Shown in pieces: positions 1 to 6,418 of a stretch of 19,766 nucleotides of DNA. Source of the DNA: JBCAWW01 sp039024315 (GTDB taxonomy: Bacteria > Bacteroidota > Bacteroidia > J057); contig JBCCQN010000154.1 in assembly GCA_039024315.1 (NCBI GenBank), forward strand, positions 1-19,766, written 5' to 3'. Below the pieces are notes generated by a model. The model had not been told where the DNA came from. It saw nothing but the letters and a program-made list of their open reading frames with translations, and searched no databases. Each line of letters begins with the position of its first letter. The first letter of the stretch is position 1. Made by a program: the position numbers and the translations under genes.

Positions 1-120
1 AAGACAAAATGTACTTTTTCCAAAGCACAGCTCGTCTTCGATGCTCAAAACATAGATAGGTATTGCGCATGATAAAAATAGCTAGTGGAGGCTAACTGTT
101 TGTTGCCGGAAAGTTGTTAT

Positions 121-270
121 ATGATGAAAATCTTATCCAAAGTTTGTGCAAAGTATGCCCTTCCAATTGCCGAGAGGCAATTAGGAGTGAGTCCTGATCA
201 TGTGGTTTTGAGTGTCTTTCTGGAACTTTCAGAGGAGCATTTGGCCTCTCCACTTCATGAGAGGGCATAA
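121..270 (+). CDS. Doubtful small hypothetical protein (49 aa)
   Basis: An ATG-ATG start at 121/124 opens a 49-codon frame ending in TAA at 268-270. A GTG at 85 would extend it to 61 residues. The product would be mildly amphipathic, with no signal peptide, no Cys pairs and no motif I recognise. Codon choice is not obviously random, which is the only support for coding. The frame is framed by short repeats: TGTTGCCGG occurs at 101-109 and again at 277-285, and GCTAAC (91-96) is inverted as GTTAGC (285-290). It could be a real small protein, the remnant of a longer decayed gene, or chance. I assign no function. Confidence 0.25.
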   Translation: MMKILSKVCAKYALPIAERQLGVSPDHVVLSVFLELSEEHLASPLHERA

Positions 271-826
271 AAAGTCTGTTGCCGGTTAGCTTGTGCCTAA
301 CGGAAAGATCTGAGGAATGCTGTTCGACTGGTTGCCAGAAGTCGTACTCTAAATGTAAATAGATGAGCTAGGGGGGAGTGTATTATATCATATGTGGATA
401 GTAGTGTTTAGGAAGTTAATACGTGTATGGCTGAAGGTTTTAATTCATGGTGGCTAGGGTTCCCAATTTAACCCAATATCGAAATTTTGTGAGCTCTCCC
501 CTGAGAACTCTTTCCTTTCCAATATATACCTCTTTGTAAGATATTGCAAGATTTAACAATAAAAAGATAAGTTGAATGAATAGTTAATTTATTTTTTGAT
601 ATCAGGATATTTGATGTGTAAAAAATTGACTTTGAGTGCTTTATGTTGTAGTGGTAATAATTCATTATTATTCAAAGGATAAATTTTTACAAAATTAATT
701 TCGACAATTTGCAATTTTTGTACATTTCCTTGGGTGTAAGAAAAGATTTTTATCCTATAGAACTTGTATTTTCGATTAGCTTAGCTCTCGAAAATAAAAT
801 TACCGCATAGTAACCCAAAAGAAGAT
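271..826. other. Gene-poor stretch
   Basis: No convincing coding frame is visible on either strand. Positions about 480-830 are distinctly AT-rich. A 65-codon reverse frame at 468-665 has low-complexity Lys/Ile/Ser/Tyr composition and is taken as chance. I see no tRNA-like cloverleaf, insertion-sequence end or CRISPR repeat here. Confidence 0.5.
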
Positions 827-884
827 ATATGGAAACTGCCCTCAAATTTGCACCCATATGCAAATCCGAGGGCTGCTTCCATAT
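827..884 (-). terminator. Long hairpin, probable pckA operon terminator
   Basis: Arms 827-843 and 868-884 are 17 nt each. Read on the minus strand they pair with one G-U wobble and one A-A mismatch. A second perfect 7-bp stem (846-852 with 859-865) sits inside and closes a 6-nt loop. The structure begins 62 nt past the pckA stop codon. On the minus strand it is followed by a moderately T-rich stretch (TTCTTTT) rather than a strong T run. Pairing is better on the minus than on the plus strand, where the wobble becomes an A-C mismatch. This fits termination or 3'-end stabilisation of the leftward operon. Confidence 0.6.
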
Positions 885-946
885 AAAAGAACTTCTAAGG
901 GATTAAGCTAAATTAGCGGCCTCATGCTACGCATTAAATCAATTTG

Positions 947-2566
947 TTAGGCCAGCAATTCTTTATCACCTACTGGTCCCCCGGCGAGAATTTCGGCATT
1001 GGCATATTCAGCAAATTGCTTAAAGTTTTCTTCAAAGGTGTTTGCCAAATACCTAGCTTTTTCATCATAAGCTTCAACATCAGCCCAAGTATTACGAGCG
1101 TTGAGAATTTTAGCTGGTATCTCTGGACAGCTCGTGGGAATTGAGAGTCCGAAAATCGGATCCGTTTCAAAATCTAGCTCATCGAGTTGACCCTTCAGCG
1201 CAGCGCGGATCATGGCTCTAGTGTACTTCAGCTTGATTCTTTTTCCTATTCCATAAGGGCCACCAGTCCAGCCCGTATTTACCAACCACACATTGGTATT
1301 ATGCTCCGTCATCTTTTCGCCCAAGAGTTCCGCGTAGCGGGTAGGATGAAGAGGCATAAAGGGCGCGCCAAAACAGGCTGAAAATACTGCTTCAGGATCG
1401 GTTACGCCTTCCTCTGTACCTGCTACCTTGGCGGTATATCCAGAAATAAAGTGGTACATCGCCTGACCCTTGGTGAGCTTAGAGATAGGGGGTAGCACAC
1501 CATAAGCATCACAAGTCAGGAAGAAAATATTTTTGGGGTGTCCCCCAACAGAAGGTTCTACGGCATTGGGGATATGAGAGATCGGATAGGATACGCGGGT
1601 ATTTTGCGTAATGTCCACATTGTCATAGTCCACTGTGCTAGTGCCGGGGAAGAAACGCGTATTCTCTAGAATAGCTCCATACTTAATAGCGCGATAGATT
1701 TCAGGTTCGTTTTCCTCCTTGAGGTTGATCACCTTAGCGTAGCAACCTCCCTCAAAGTTGAAAATCCCTTCGTCGGTCCATCCGTGCTCATCATCTCCAA
1801 TCAAGGCTCTGTCACTATCAGCCGATAGAGTCGTTTTACCTGTGCCAGAAAGCCCAAAGAATATAGCGCTGTCGCCTTGCTCTCCAATATTGGCACTACA
1901 GTGCATAGACAATACTTGTTTGCGCTCAGGCAGTAAGAAGTTGAGGACACTAAAGACCCCTTTTTTAGTCTCACCCGTATAGCCAGTACCGCCTACCAAA
2001 ATGATCCGCTTACTGAAGTTAATGATGGCAAAGTTTTCAGAACGAGTGCCGTCCACTGCTGGATTGGCTTTAAACTCTGGCAGGGCGATGATCCGAAAAT
2101 CTGGTTCGAAATTTTCTAGCTCTTCCTGCTCAGGGCGTAGAAACATATTGTAACAAAACAGATTGTGGATAGCCTGTGTATCGATGATTCTGACTTTGAG
2201 GCGATAACGCGGATCAGCTCCCGCATAAGCATCACGTACATAAAGCTTACGATGTGCTAGACTCTTGAGCATCTTTTGATAGAGGCCTTCAAAAGATTCC
2301 TGTGAGATAGATTTATTGATGTCTCCCCACCAAACACTTTCATGAGTCATACCATCATCAACGATGTAGCGATCCTTGGGGGCACGACCAGTAAACTTAC
2401 CCGTATCCCACATGATTGCTCCCGTATCAGTAAGGACACCTTCCCCATTTTTGATAGCTTCTCCTATCAATTCAGCGGGAGATAGATTCCACATTAAGCC
2501 TTTGGCATTTTGGAGTCCGAGTTCGTCCAATCCTTTAAAGATTGAGTTAAGATGACTGATTTTCAT
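947..2566 (-). CDS. pckA: Phosphoenolpyruvate carboxykinase (ATP)
   Basis: The gene encodes ATP-dependent PEP carboxykinase, a cytosolic enzyme that converts oxaloacetate plus ATP to PEP, CO2 and ADP at the entry to gluconeogenesis. The 539-residue product has the usual length for the ATP-type family. Visible motifs in order are TGRAPKDR near 59-66 (substrate-binding Arg), GETKKG near 198-203 (metal/substrate Lys), MHCSANIGE near 221-229 (metal-binding His222), the P-loop GLSGTGKT at 238-245, and the acidic metal site IGDDEHGW at 256-263. The start at 2566 (MKISHLNS) was chosen because the frame's 57-codon upstream extension lies wholly inside the preceding usp gene and has no family similarity. 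The first 20 bp overlap the 3' end of that usp gene, so translation is probably coupled. It is the last gene of a usp-usp-pckA cluster. No key residue appears to be missing. Confidence 0.96.
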   Translation of the reverse strand: MKISHLNSIFKGLDELGLQNAKGLMWNLSPAELIGEAIKNGEGVLTDTGAIMWDTGKFTGRAPKDRYIVDDGMTHESVWWGDINKSISQESFEGLYQKMLKSLAHRKLYVRDAYAGADPRYRLKVRIIDTQAIHNLFCYNMFLRPEQEELENFEPDFRIIALPEFKANPAVDGTRSENFAIINFSKRIILVGGTGYTGETKKGVFSVLNFLLPERKQVLSMHCSANIGEQGDSAIFFGLSGTGKTTLSADSDRALIGDDEHGWTDEGIFNFEGGCYAKVINLKEENEPEIYRAIKYGAILENTRFFPGTSTVDYDNVDITQNTRVSYPISHIPNAVEPSVGGHPKNIFFLTCDAYGVLPPISKLTKGQAMYHFISGYTAKVAGTEEGVTDPEAVFSACFGAPFMPLHPTRYAELLGEKMTEHNTNVWLVNTGWTGGPYGIGKRIKLKYTRAMIRAALKGQLDELDFETDPIFGLSIPTSCPEIPAKILNARNTWADVEAYDEKARYLANTFEENFKQFAEYANAEILAGGPVGDKELLA

Positions 2567-3302
2567 TGTTTTGCTTTGTTGGTGATTGAAATATGAAGAG
2601 GGGCTTATGTTCGTCGCGAATGAGGACTTGAATCCATCGCTTTTGCTGTAATCGCGTGGCTGGATCATGGTCGAGCATAATAGCCAATAGCGATTCTGGG
2701 CTGGATAAACGGAGTCTGGGTAAACTCTCTGGAACATCCAGTGATAAAGGCGAAATATGTAGATCCAATTGGTACTCGGTGCTCAAGCGCTTGATGTATT
2801 GTAAGGCTTTTTGGCTTTGCGAGGTACTTCTGGGTAGGAAAACCAGTTGGGTATATTGAGGACTCTGGGTCTTTTGAGGCAAAGAAAGTACAGGACATTT
2901 GGCTTTGTCGATTACCTCAAGACTGACACTCTCCATCAAGCGACTTGCTCCCGCGCTACCCAAGATGATCAAATCAACATTTTCATTTTGGGCCATGAGT
3001 AAGATTTTTGAAGCCGCCCGTCCGGGCATGACCATACTCTTATGAGTGATATTTCCTTTGGGTAGGTGATCACAATAATCCTCATAGACCTGCAATTGCC
3101 TACGTACCATTTTGATCCGCTCTGCTTGCAACTCTTTGACATATCGATCTGGAATGATCGCTGGATTGATCGGTGCTTCGTCTAGTACGTGGGCGAAGAT
3201 GAGACGAGTGTAGCCAGGACTAGCAATACTCATCGCATATTCGGTTGCCTGCCAAGCAGCCTCGCTAAAATCAGTCGGGATCAAGATGTTTTTAAACATC
3301 AT
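2547..3302 (-). CDS. Universal stress protein, tandem UspA domains (second degenerate)
   Basis: This is a cytosolic UspA-family protein of about 251 residues. Residues 3-143 form a clear Usp domain: FKNILIPTDFSEAA at the N-terminus, then LIILGSAGAS near 111-120 and CPVLSLP at 136-142. The family nucleotide motif G-2x-G-9x-G-S/T is only partly kept. G115-S-A-G118 is present, but the downstream Gly-Ser is replaced by a shortened ESVSLEV segment. The C-terminal half (about 150-240) has the length of a second Usp domain but lacks any G-x-x-G motif, so it looks degenerate. The start at 3302 (tandem ATG, 3302 and 3299) sits just before the conserved strand. An upstream ATG at 3338 would add 12 residues. 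The gene begins 45 nt after the upstream usp and overlaps pckA by 20 bp. ATP binding is uncertain. Confidence 0.87.
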   Translation of the reverse strand: MMFKNILIPTDFSEAAWQATEYAMSIASPGYTRLIFAHVLDEAPINPAIIPDRYVKELQAERIKMVRRQLQVYEDYCDHLPKGNITHKSMVMPGRAASKILLMAQNENVDLIILGSAGASRLMESVSLEVIDKAKCPVLSLPQKTQSPQYTQLVFLPRSTSQSQKALQYIKRLSTEYQLDLHISPLSLDVPESLPRLRLSSPESLLAIMLDHDPATRLQQKRWIQVLIRDEHKPLFIFQSPTKQNNENQSS

Positions 3303-3347
3303 TTTTGCCCTAGTCGGTGATAGGTTTATCCTTGCCATACTTTTGGT

Positions 3348-4265
3348 TTAGAGGGATTCAACTACTTCTAAGAGTTTGATATGCTGAGCATGTTTGACCA
3401 TCAATATGGGACTAGTGTCATTGATACGAATTAACTTCTCGCTGACACTACCCAGCAAAAAGGCAGAGGTAGAAGTATGACCTCTAGAGCCAATCACGAT
3501 CAGGTCAATATTTTGTTTGGTGGCCGTTTCGTGGATGACCCGCGCCGCGGAACGATGATCTTTATCAAAACAGTACAGAGGAGTTAACCTGATCGAAGTG
3601 GGGATCTCAGCCCTAAATTGCTGGTAACGACTATGGGCGTGATGCTCCATGATCTCCGCAAATTCAGCTTCGGACTTGCCTGTGCGGTAATACCCCTGAG
3701 GTAGGTTGAAGACATGCCCACTATAAATATTGATACTAGGATCGCTTTGCTGAAATTGTCCAGCTACTTGGATAGCAGTTTTGGCATAATTGGAGAAGTC
3801 GTTTGCGACCAAAATATCTTTGAGCTCAAAGCGAACTTGCTCTGGAATAAACATGATGGAGCACTCTAGCTTTCTGGCCAAATGCTGGGGTACAATGCCT
3901 TTGCCATGTTTTAGCGATTTACGTCCCAGTAATAATAGGTCCACATTTTTGATATGAGACCAGCGGGCTAGCTCTACTCTAGCAGAACCTTCGATAATCT
4001 GAAAGTCTACCTCATATTCAGCTAGGTTGGGGAAATGATCGTTTACCTTGGTTTTGAGATCCTCAAGTAGTTTTTCATCTCTAGGTTGACGGAGCTCTGG
4101 ATAGATTTCTCTGACACTGTCTGGTATATCAAGGTCCGGTTGGATATTGATAAAATAGATTTTTTCTGGATTGAGGTAATAAGCCAGAAAGGCAGTGTAT
4201 TGAATCAGCATTTTATCCATGATGGTAAAGTCTAGTCCCACCATGATCCTTTTAAATCCATTCAT
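3348..4265 (-). CDS. Universal stress protein, tandem UspA domains
   Basis: This is a 305-residue cytosolic protein with two UspA domains, a common arrangement in Bacteroidota. Domain 1 (about 3-141) begins FKRIMVGLDFT and has the strand VDLLLLGRKSLKHGKG, which lacks the canonical second Gly and the Gly-Ser of the ATP site. Domain 2 (about 147-291) begins LKDILVANDFSNYA and carries a complete G-2x-G-9x-G-S motif (G259-S-R-G262 through G272-S273), predicted to bind ATP. Only one nucleotide site is therefore likely per chain. The start at 4265 (MNGFKRIM) is preferred over the far upstream ATG at 4388. That extension would run through the divergent intergenic region into purK and has no Usp similarity. 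It is the first gene of the leftward usp-usp-pckA cluster, divergent from purKE. The stress signal and partner are not deducible. Confidence 0.92.
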   Translation of the reverse strand: MNGFKRIMVGLDFTIMDKMLIQYTAFLAYYLNPEKIYFINIQPDLDIPDSVREIYPELRQPRDEKLLEDLKTKVNDHFPNLAEYEVDFQIIEGSARVELARWSHIKNVDLLLLGRKSLKHGKGIVPQHLARKLECSIMFIPEQVRFELKDILVANDFSNYAKTAIQVAGQFQQSDPSINIYSGHVFNLPQGYYRTGKSEAEFAEIMEHHAHSRYQQFRAEIPTSIRLTPLYCFDKDHRSAARVIHETATKQNIDLIVIGSRGHTSTSAFLLGSVSEKLIRINDTSPILMVKHAQHIKLLEVVESL

Positions 4266-4350
4266 ATTGATGCCATTTGTTCGTTCCATATCCCAATATT
4301 CAGCTTTGCCTCGCCTAAGTGAATGATTGAGCGCAGAGGCGAGATTGACT

Positions 4351-4381
4351 TTTGTAGGTGCCGGGATAAGACTTATTTTTG
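4351..4381 (+). promoter_or_regulatory. Predicted Bacteroidota-type promoter of purK
   Basis: TTTG at 4351-4354 is followed after exactly 19 bases by TATTTTTG at 4374-4381. Both match the -33 TTTG and -7 TAnnTTTG consensus described for the Bacteroidota primary sigma factor. Taking the second element as -7, transcription would begin at about 4385-4388, essentially at the purK ATG (4387). The mRNA would then be leaderless or nearly so. The match is seen; promoter activity is inferred. Confidence 0.5.
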
Positions 4382-4386
4382 CCGGC

Positions 4387-5532
4387 ATGAAGCAAGCAAG
4401 TTTTTATCAGGATTTACGTTTGGGGATACTCGGAGGCGGTCAGCTAGGAAGGATGCTCTTGCAGGCAGCCATAGATTATAACCTCCATATTTCGGTTTTA
4501 GATCCCTCGGCAGAGGCGCCCTGTCGTCCTTATGCGCATGATTTTACTCAAGGATCGCTAACGGACTACGATACGGTCTATGCGTTCGGCAAAGCCGTAG
4601 ATATCATTACTATCGAAATCGAAAATGTAAATACTGATGCCTTATTGGCCTTGCAAAAGGAGGGGAAAACAGTCTACCCAGATCCGGCTACGATCCGCAT
4701 GATTCAAGACAAAAGGGAGCAAAAACAGTTTTATGTCAAAAATAAATTGCCCACTGCCCCCTTTACCTTGACCGAAAATGCCGCGGAAGTACAGGCGCTA
4801 GTAGATAAGCTACCAGCGGTCCAAAAACTAGGCAAAGCCGGCTATGACGGCCGCGGCGTACAAGTATTGCGCGAAGCGACAGACCTAAAAAAAGCCTTTG
4901 ATGCCCCCGGCCTAGTCGAATCCTTTGTGCCTTTTGAGAAAGAAATCGCTCTGATTGTGGCACGTAATCCACAGGGAGAAGTACGGACTTTCCCTTTGGT
5001 GGAAATGGTTTTTCATCCGGTGCATAATCTGGTGGAGTATTTGATGGCTCCAGCTTTAGTATCAGAGGAGGTGGGAGATAAGGCACGGCTCATCGCCGAA
5101 CGCTTAGTCGAGAAATTGGCATACGTAGGATTATTAGCGATTGAGATGTTTGTCGAAAAAGATGGGAATGTCATCATCAACGAGATTGCACCCCGCCCGC
5201 ATAACTCTGGCCATCAAACGATTAGAGCGAATGCTACTTCTCAGTATGAACAACACTTACGTGCTATTTTGGGCCTGCCGCTGGGAGATTGTACCCAGCT
5301 TTGCCCAGCGGCTATGGTTAACTTATTAGGCGCAGATGGCTACACCGGTCAAGCGGTTTACGATGGTATCGAAGAGATATTGGCGATCGATGGGGTTTAC
5401 CCGCATATATACGGCAAAGCACAGACCAAACCCTTTCGTAAGATGGGGCATGTAACCATATTGGGAGACACACATTTGGCCTTGCAAGAAAAAGTGCAAA
5501 AAGTACGTAATTCGATACAAGTGATTGCATAA
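4387..5532 (+). CDS. purK: 5-(carboxyamino)imidazole ribonucleotide synthase
   Basis: PurK is an ATP-grasp enzyme of purine biosynthesis. It uses ATP and bicarbonate to convert AIR to N5-CAIR. The 381-residue product has normal family length. The N-terminal nucleotide-fold segment LGILGGGQLGRM spans 12-23. The ATP-grasp lid/loop segment KLGKAGYDGRGVQV lies near 147-160. The metal/ATP-binding segment INEIAPRPHNSGH is at 264-276, and the C-terminal RKMGHVT at 351-357. The start at 4387 places about eleven residues before the conserved strand, as is usual. An in-frame ATG at 4327 lies upstream of the predicted promoter and is disfavoured. It is followed after 49 bp by purE, which uses its product, so the two are probably cotranscribed. 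Confidence 0.96.
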   Translation: MKQASFYQDLRLGILGGGQLGRMLLQAAIDYNLHISVLDPSAEAPCRPYAHDFTQGSLTDYDTVYAFGKAVDIITIEIENVNTDALLALQKEGKTVYPDPATIRMIQDKREQKQFYVKNKLPTAPFTLTENAAEVQALVDKLPAVQKLGKAGYDGRGVQVLREATDLKKAFDAPGLVESFVPFEKEIALIVARNPQGEVRTFPLVEMVFHPVHNLVEYLMAPALVSEEVGDKARLIAERLVEKLAYVGLLAIEMFVEKDGNVIINEIAPRPHNSGHQTIRANATSQYEQHLRAILGLPLGDCTQLCPAAMVNLLGADGYTGQAVYDGIEEILAIDGVYPHIYGKAQTKPFRKMGHVTILGDTHLALQEKVQKVRNSIQVIA

Positions 5533-5581
5533 TAAACTTACCTTCGTAGCCCAAAACCTTTTACCCAAATTTGAAAAAAAT

Positions 5582-6064
5582 ATGAAAGTAGGCATCATCA
5601 TGGGAAGCAAATCGGACCTTCCTGTAATGCAAGGCGCAGCTGATCTGTTGGACCAGTTGGGGGTAGCTTATGAAATAACGGTGGTCTCAGCTCACCGCAG
5701 TCCTGAGCGGATGGTGGATTATGCCAAAGGAGCCTTGGATAGAGGCTTGGAGGTGATTATTGCTGGGGCAGGAGGAGCGGCTCATTTACCAGGCATGGTG
5801 GCTTCTATGACCGTTTTACCGGTAATTGGCGTGCCTGTAAAATCCTCAAATTCGATCGATGGTTGGGATTCTATCCTGTCAATTTTGCAGATGCCCTCTG
5901 GCGTTCCCGTTGCTACAGTTGCCCTAAATGGCGGTAAAAACGCTGGCATATTGGCGGCCCAAATTGTGGCCAACGGTGATGAGCAAGTAAGGCAAAATCT
6001 ACTACGTTATAAGGACGAACTTAGAGCCAAGGTAATGGACATGGTCGCAGAAATGGAGAAATAA
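5582..6064 (+). CDS. purE: N5-carboxyaminoimidazole ribonucleotide mutase
   Basis: This is class I PurE, which moves the carboxyl group of N5-CAIR to give CAIR. It works directly after PurK; a PurK partner is the hallmark of the class I mutase rather than the class II AIR carboxylase. The 160-residue chain has standard length. Motifs seen are IMGSKSDLPVM at 6-16, SAHRSPERM at 36-44 with the catalytic His38, AGAGGAAHLPGM at 61-72, GVPVKSSNSIDGWDS at 83-97 and QMPSGVPVATVA at 103-114. The start MKVGIIMGS at 5582 is preferred. An ATG at 5525 overlapping the purK stop would add 19 non-conserved residues. The spacer before the ATG is A-rich with no Shine-Dalgarno core, as is common in this phylum. 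No clear intrinsic terminator follows. Confidence 0.96.
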   Translation: MKVGIIMGSKSDLPVMQGAADLLDQLGVAYEITVVSAHRSPERMVDYAKGALDRGLEVIIAGAGGAAHLPGMVASMTVLPVIGVPVKSSNSIDGWDSILSILQMPSGVPVATVALNGGKNAGILAAQIVANGDEQVRQNLLRYKDELRAKVMDMVAEMEK

Positions 6065-6418
6065 AATCCAATTAATGGACCGTTTAGGTGAGAAATATTA
6101 CCATTGGGTCTAAGGGAGTAAGAATTTGTCTATTTATGTCTAATTTTATGGTTGAAATCACATTTGGGGTGCATTTCGATAAATGAACGGGTATATATGA
6201 CATAGGTAACACAATACTATTGCCTTCCGACATTCCTTGTCCTGAATTTACAATCCAGTAATGACCTTGAACTAGAGTTTAATCCTCTAGGGGCCCCGTT
6301 GAAAGACGGCCTGTCAGACTTTTGTGTAAACCAAACTCTTTGCACAAAGGAGACCCAATACCAATACAAAACCAATTCTACCAAACTAAAGCTTTTTCCC
6401 TCCCTAATGCCTTACTAA
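6065..6418 (+). other. Intergenic region with probable structured 5' leader
   Basis: There are 354 bp without a gene between purE and the secreted-protein gene. The distal part holds three consecutive hairpins. CTAGAG (6272-6277) pairs with CTCTAG (6285-6290). CCGT (6296-6299) pairs with ACGG (6306-6309). A 12-bp stem is formed by 6319-6330 with 6339-6350, with two G-U pairs and an 8-nt loop. None is followed by a T run, so they are not obvious terminators. They end about 68 nt before the ATG at 6419 and could form a structured leader. I recognise no known riboswitch and found no clear TAnnTTTG promoter. Confidence 0.4.

Noticed and set aside
468..665. 65-codon reverse-strand frame
   Set aside because: It is low-complexity Ser/Lys/Ile/Tyr-rich translation of AT-rich DNA with no motif or neighbour, so probably chance.
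1..946. tRNA, CRISPR or insertion-sequence end in the left gene-poor stretch
   Set aside because: No cloverleaf, no regularly spaced repeats and no long terminal inverted repeats were seen.
2567..2737. N-terminal extension of pckA to an upstream ATG at 2737
   Set aside because: The 57 extra residues lie entirely within the usp coding region and resemble no PEP carboxykinase N-terminus. MKISHLNS at 2566 gives the normal family length.
4310..4343. CTCGCCT ... AGGCGAG inverted repeat in the divergent intergenic region, as an operator
   Set aside because: There are only 7 bp per arm with a 20-bp spacer and no second copy nearby. It is too weak to call a regulator site.
4266..4388. N-terminal extension of the first usp to an ATG at 4388
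   Set aside because: It would run through the divergent promoter region and touch purK. The Usp fold begins only at MNGFKRIM (4265).
6065..6120. Terminator directly after purE
   Set aside because: Only short, poorly matching stems with long loops and no T run could be found.
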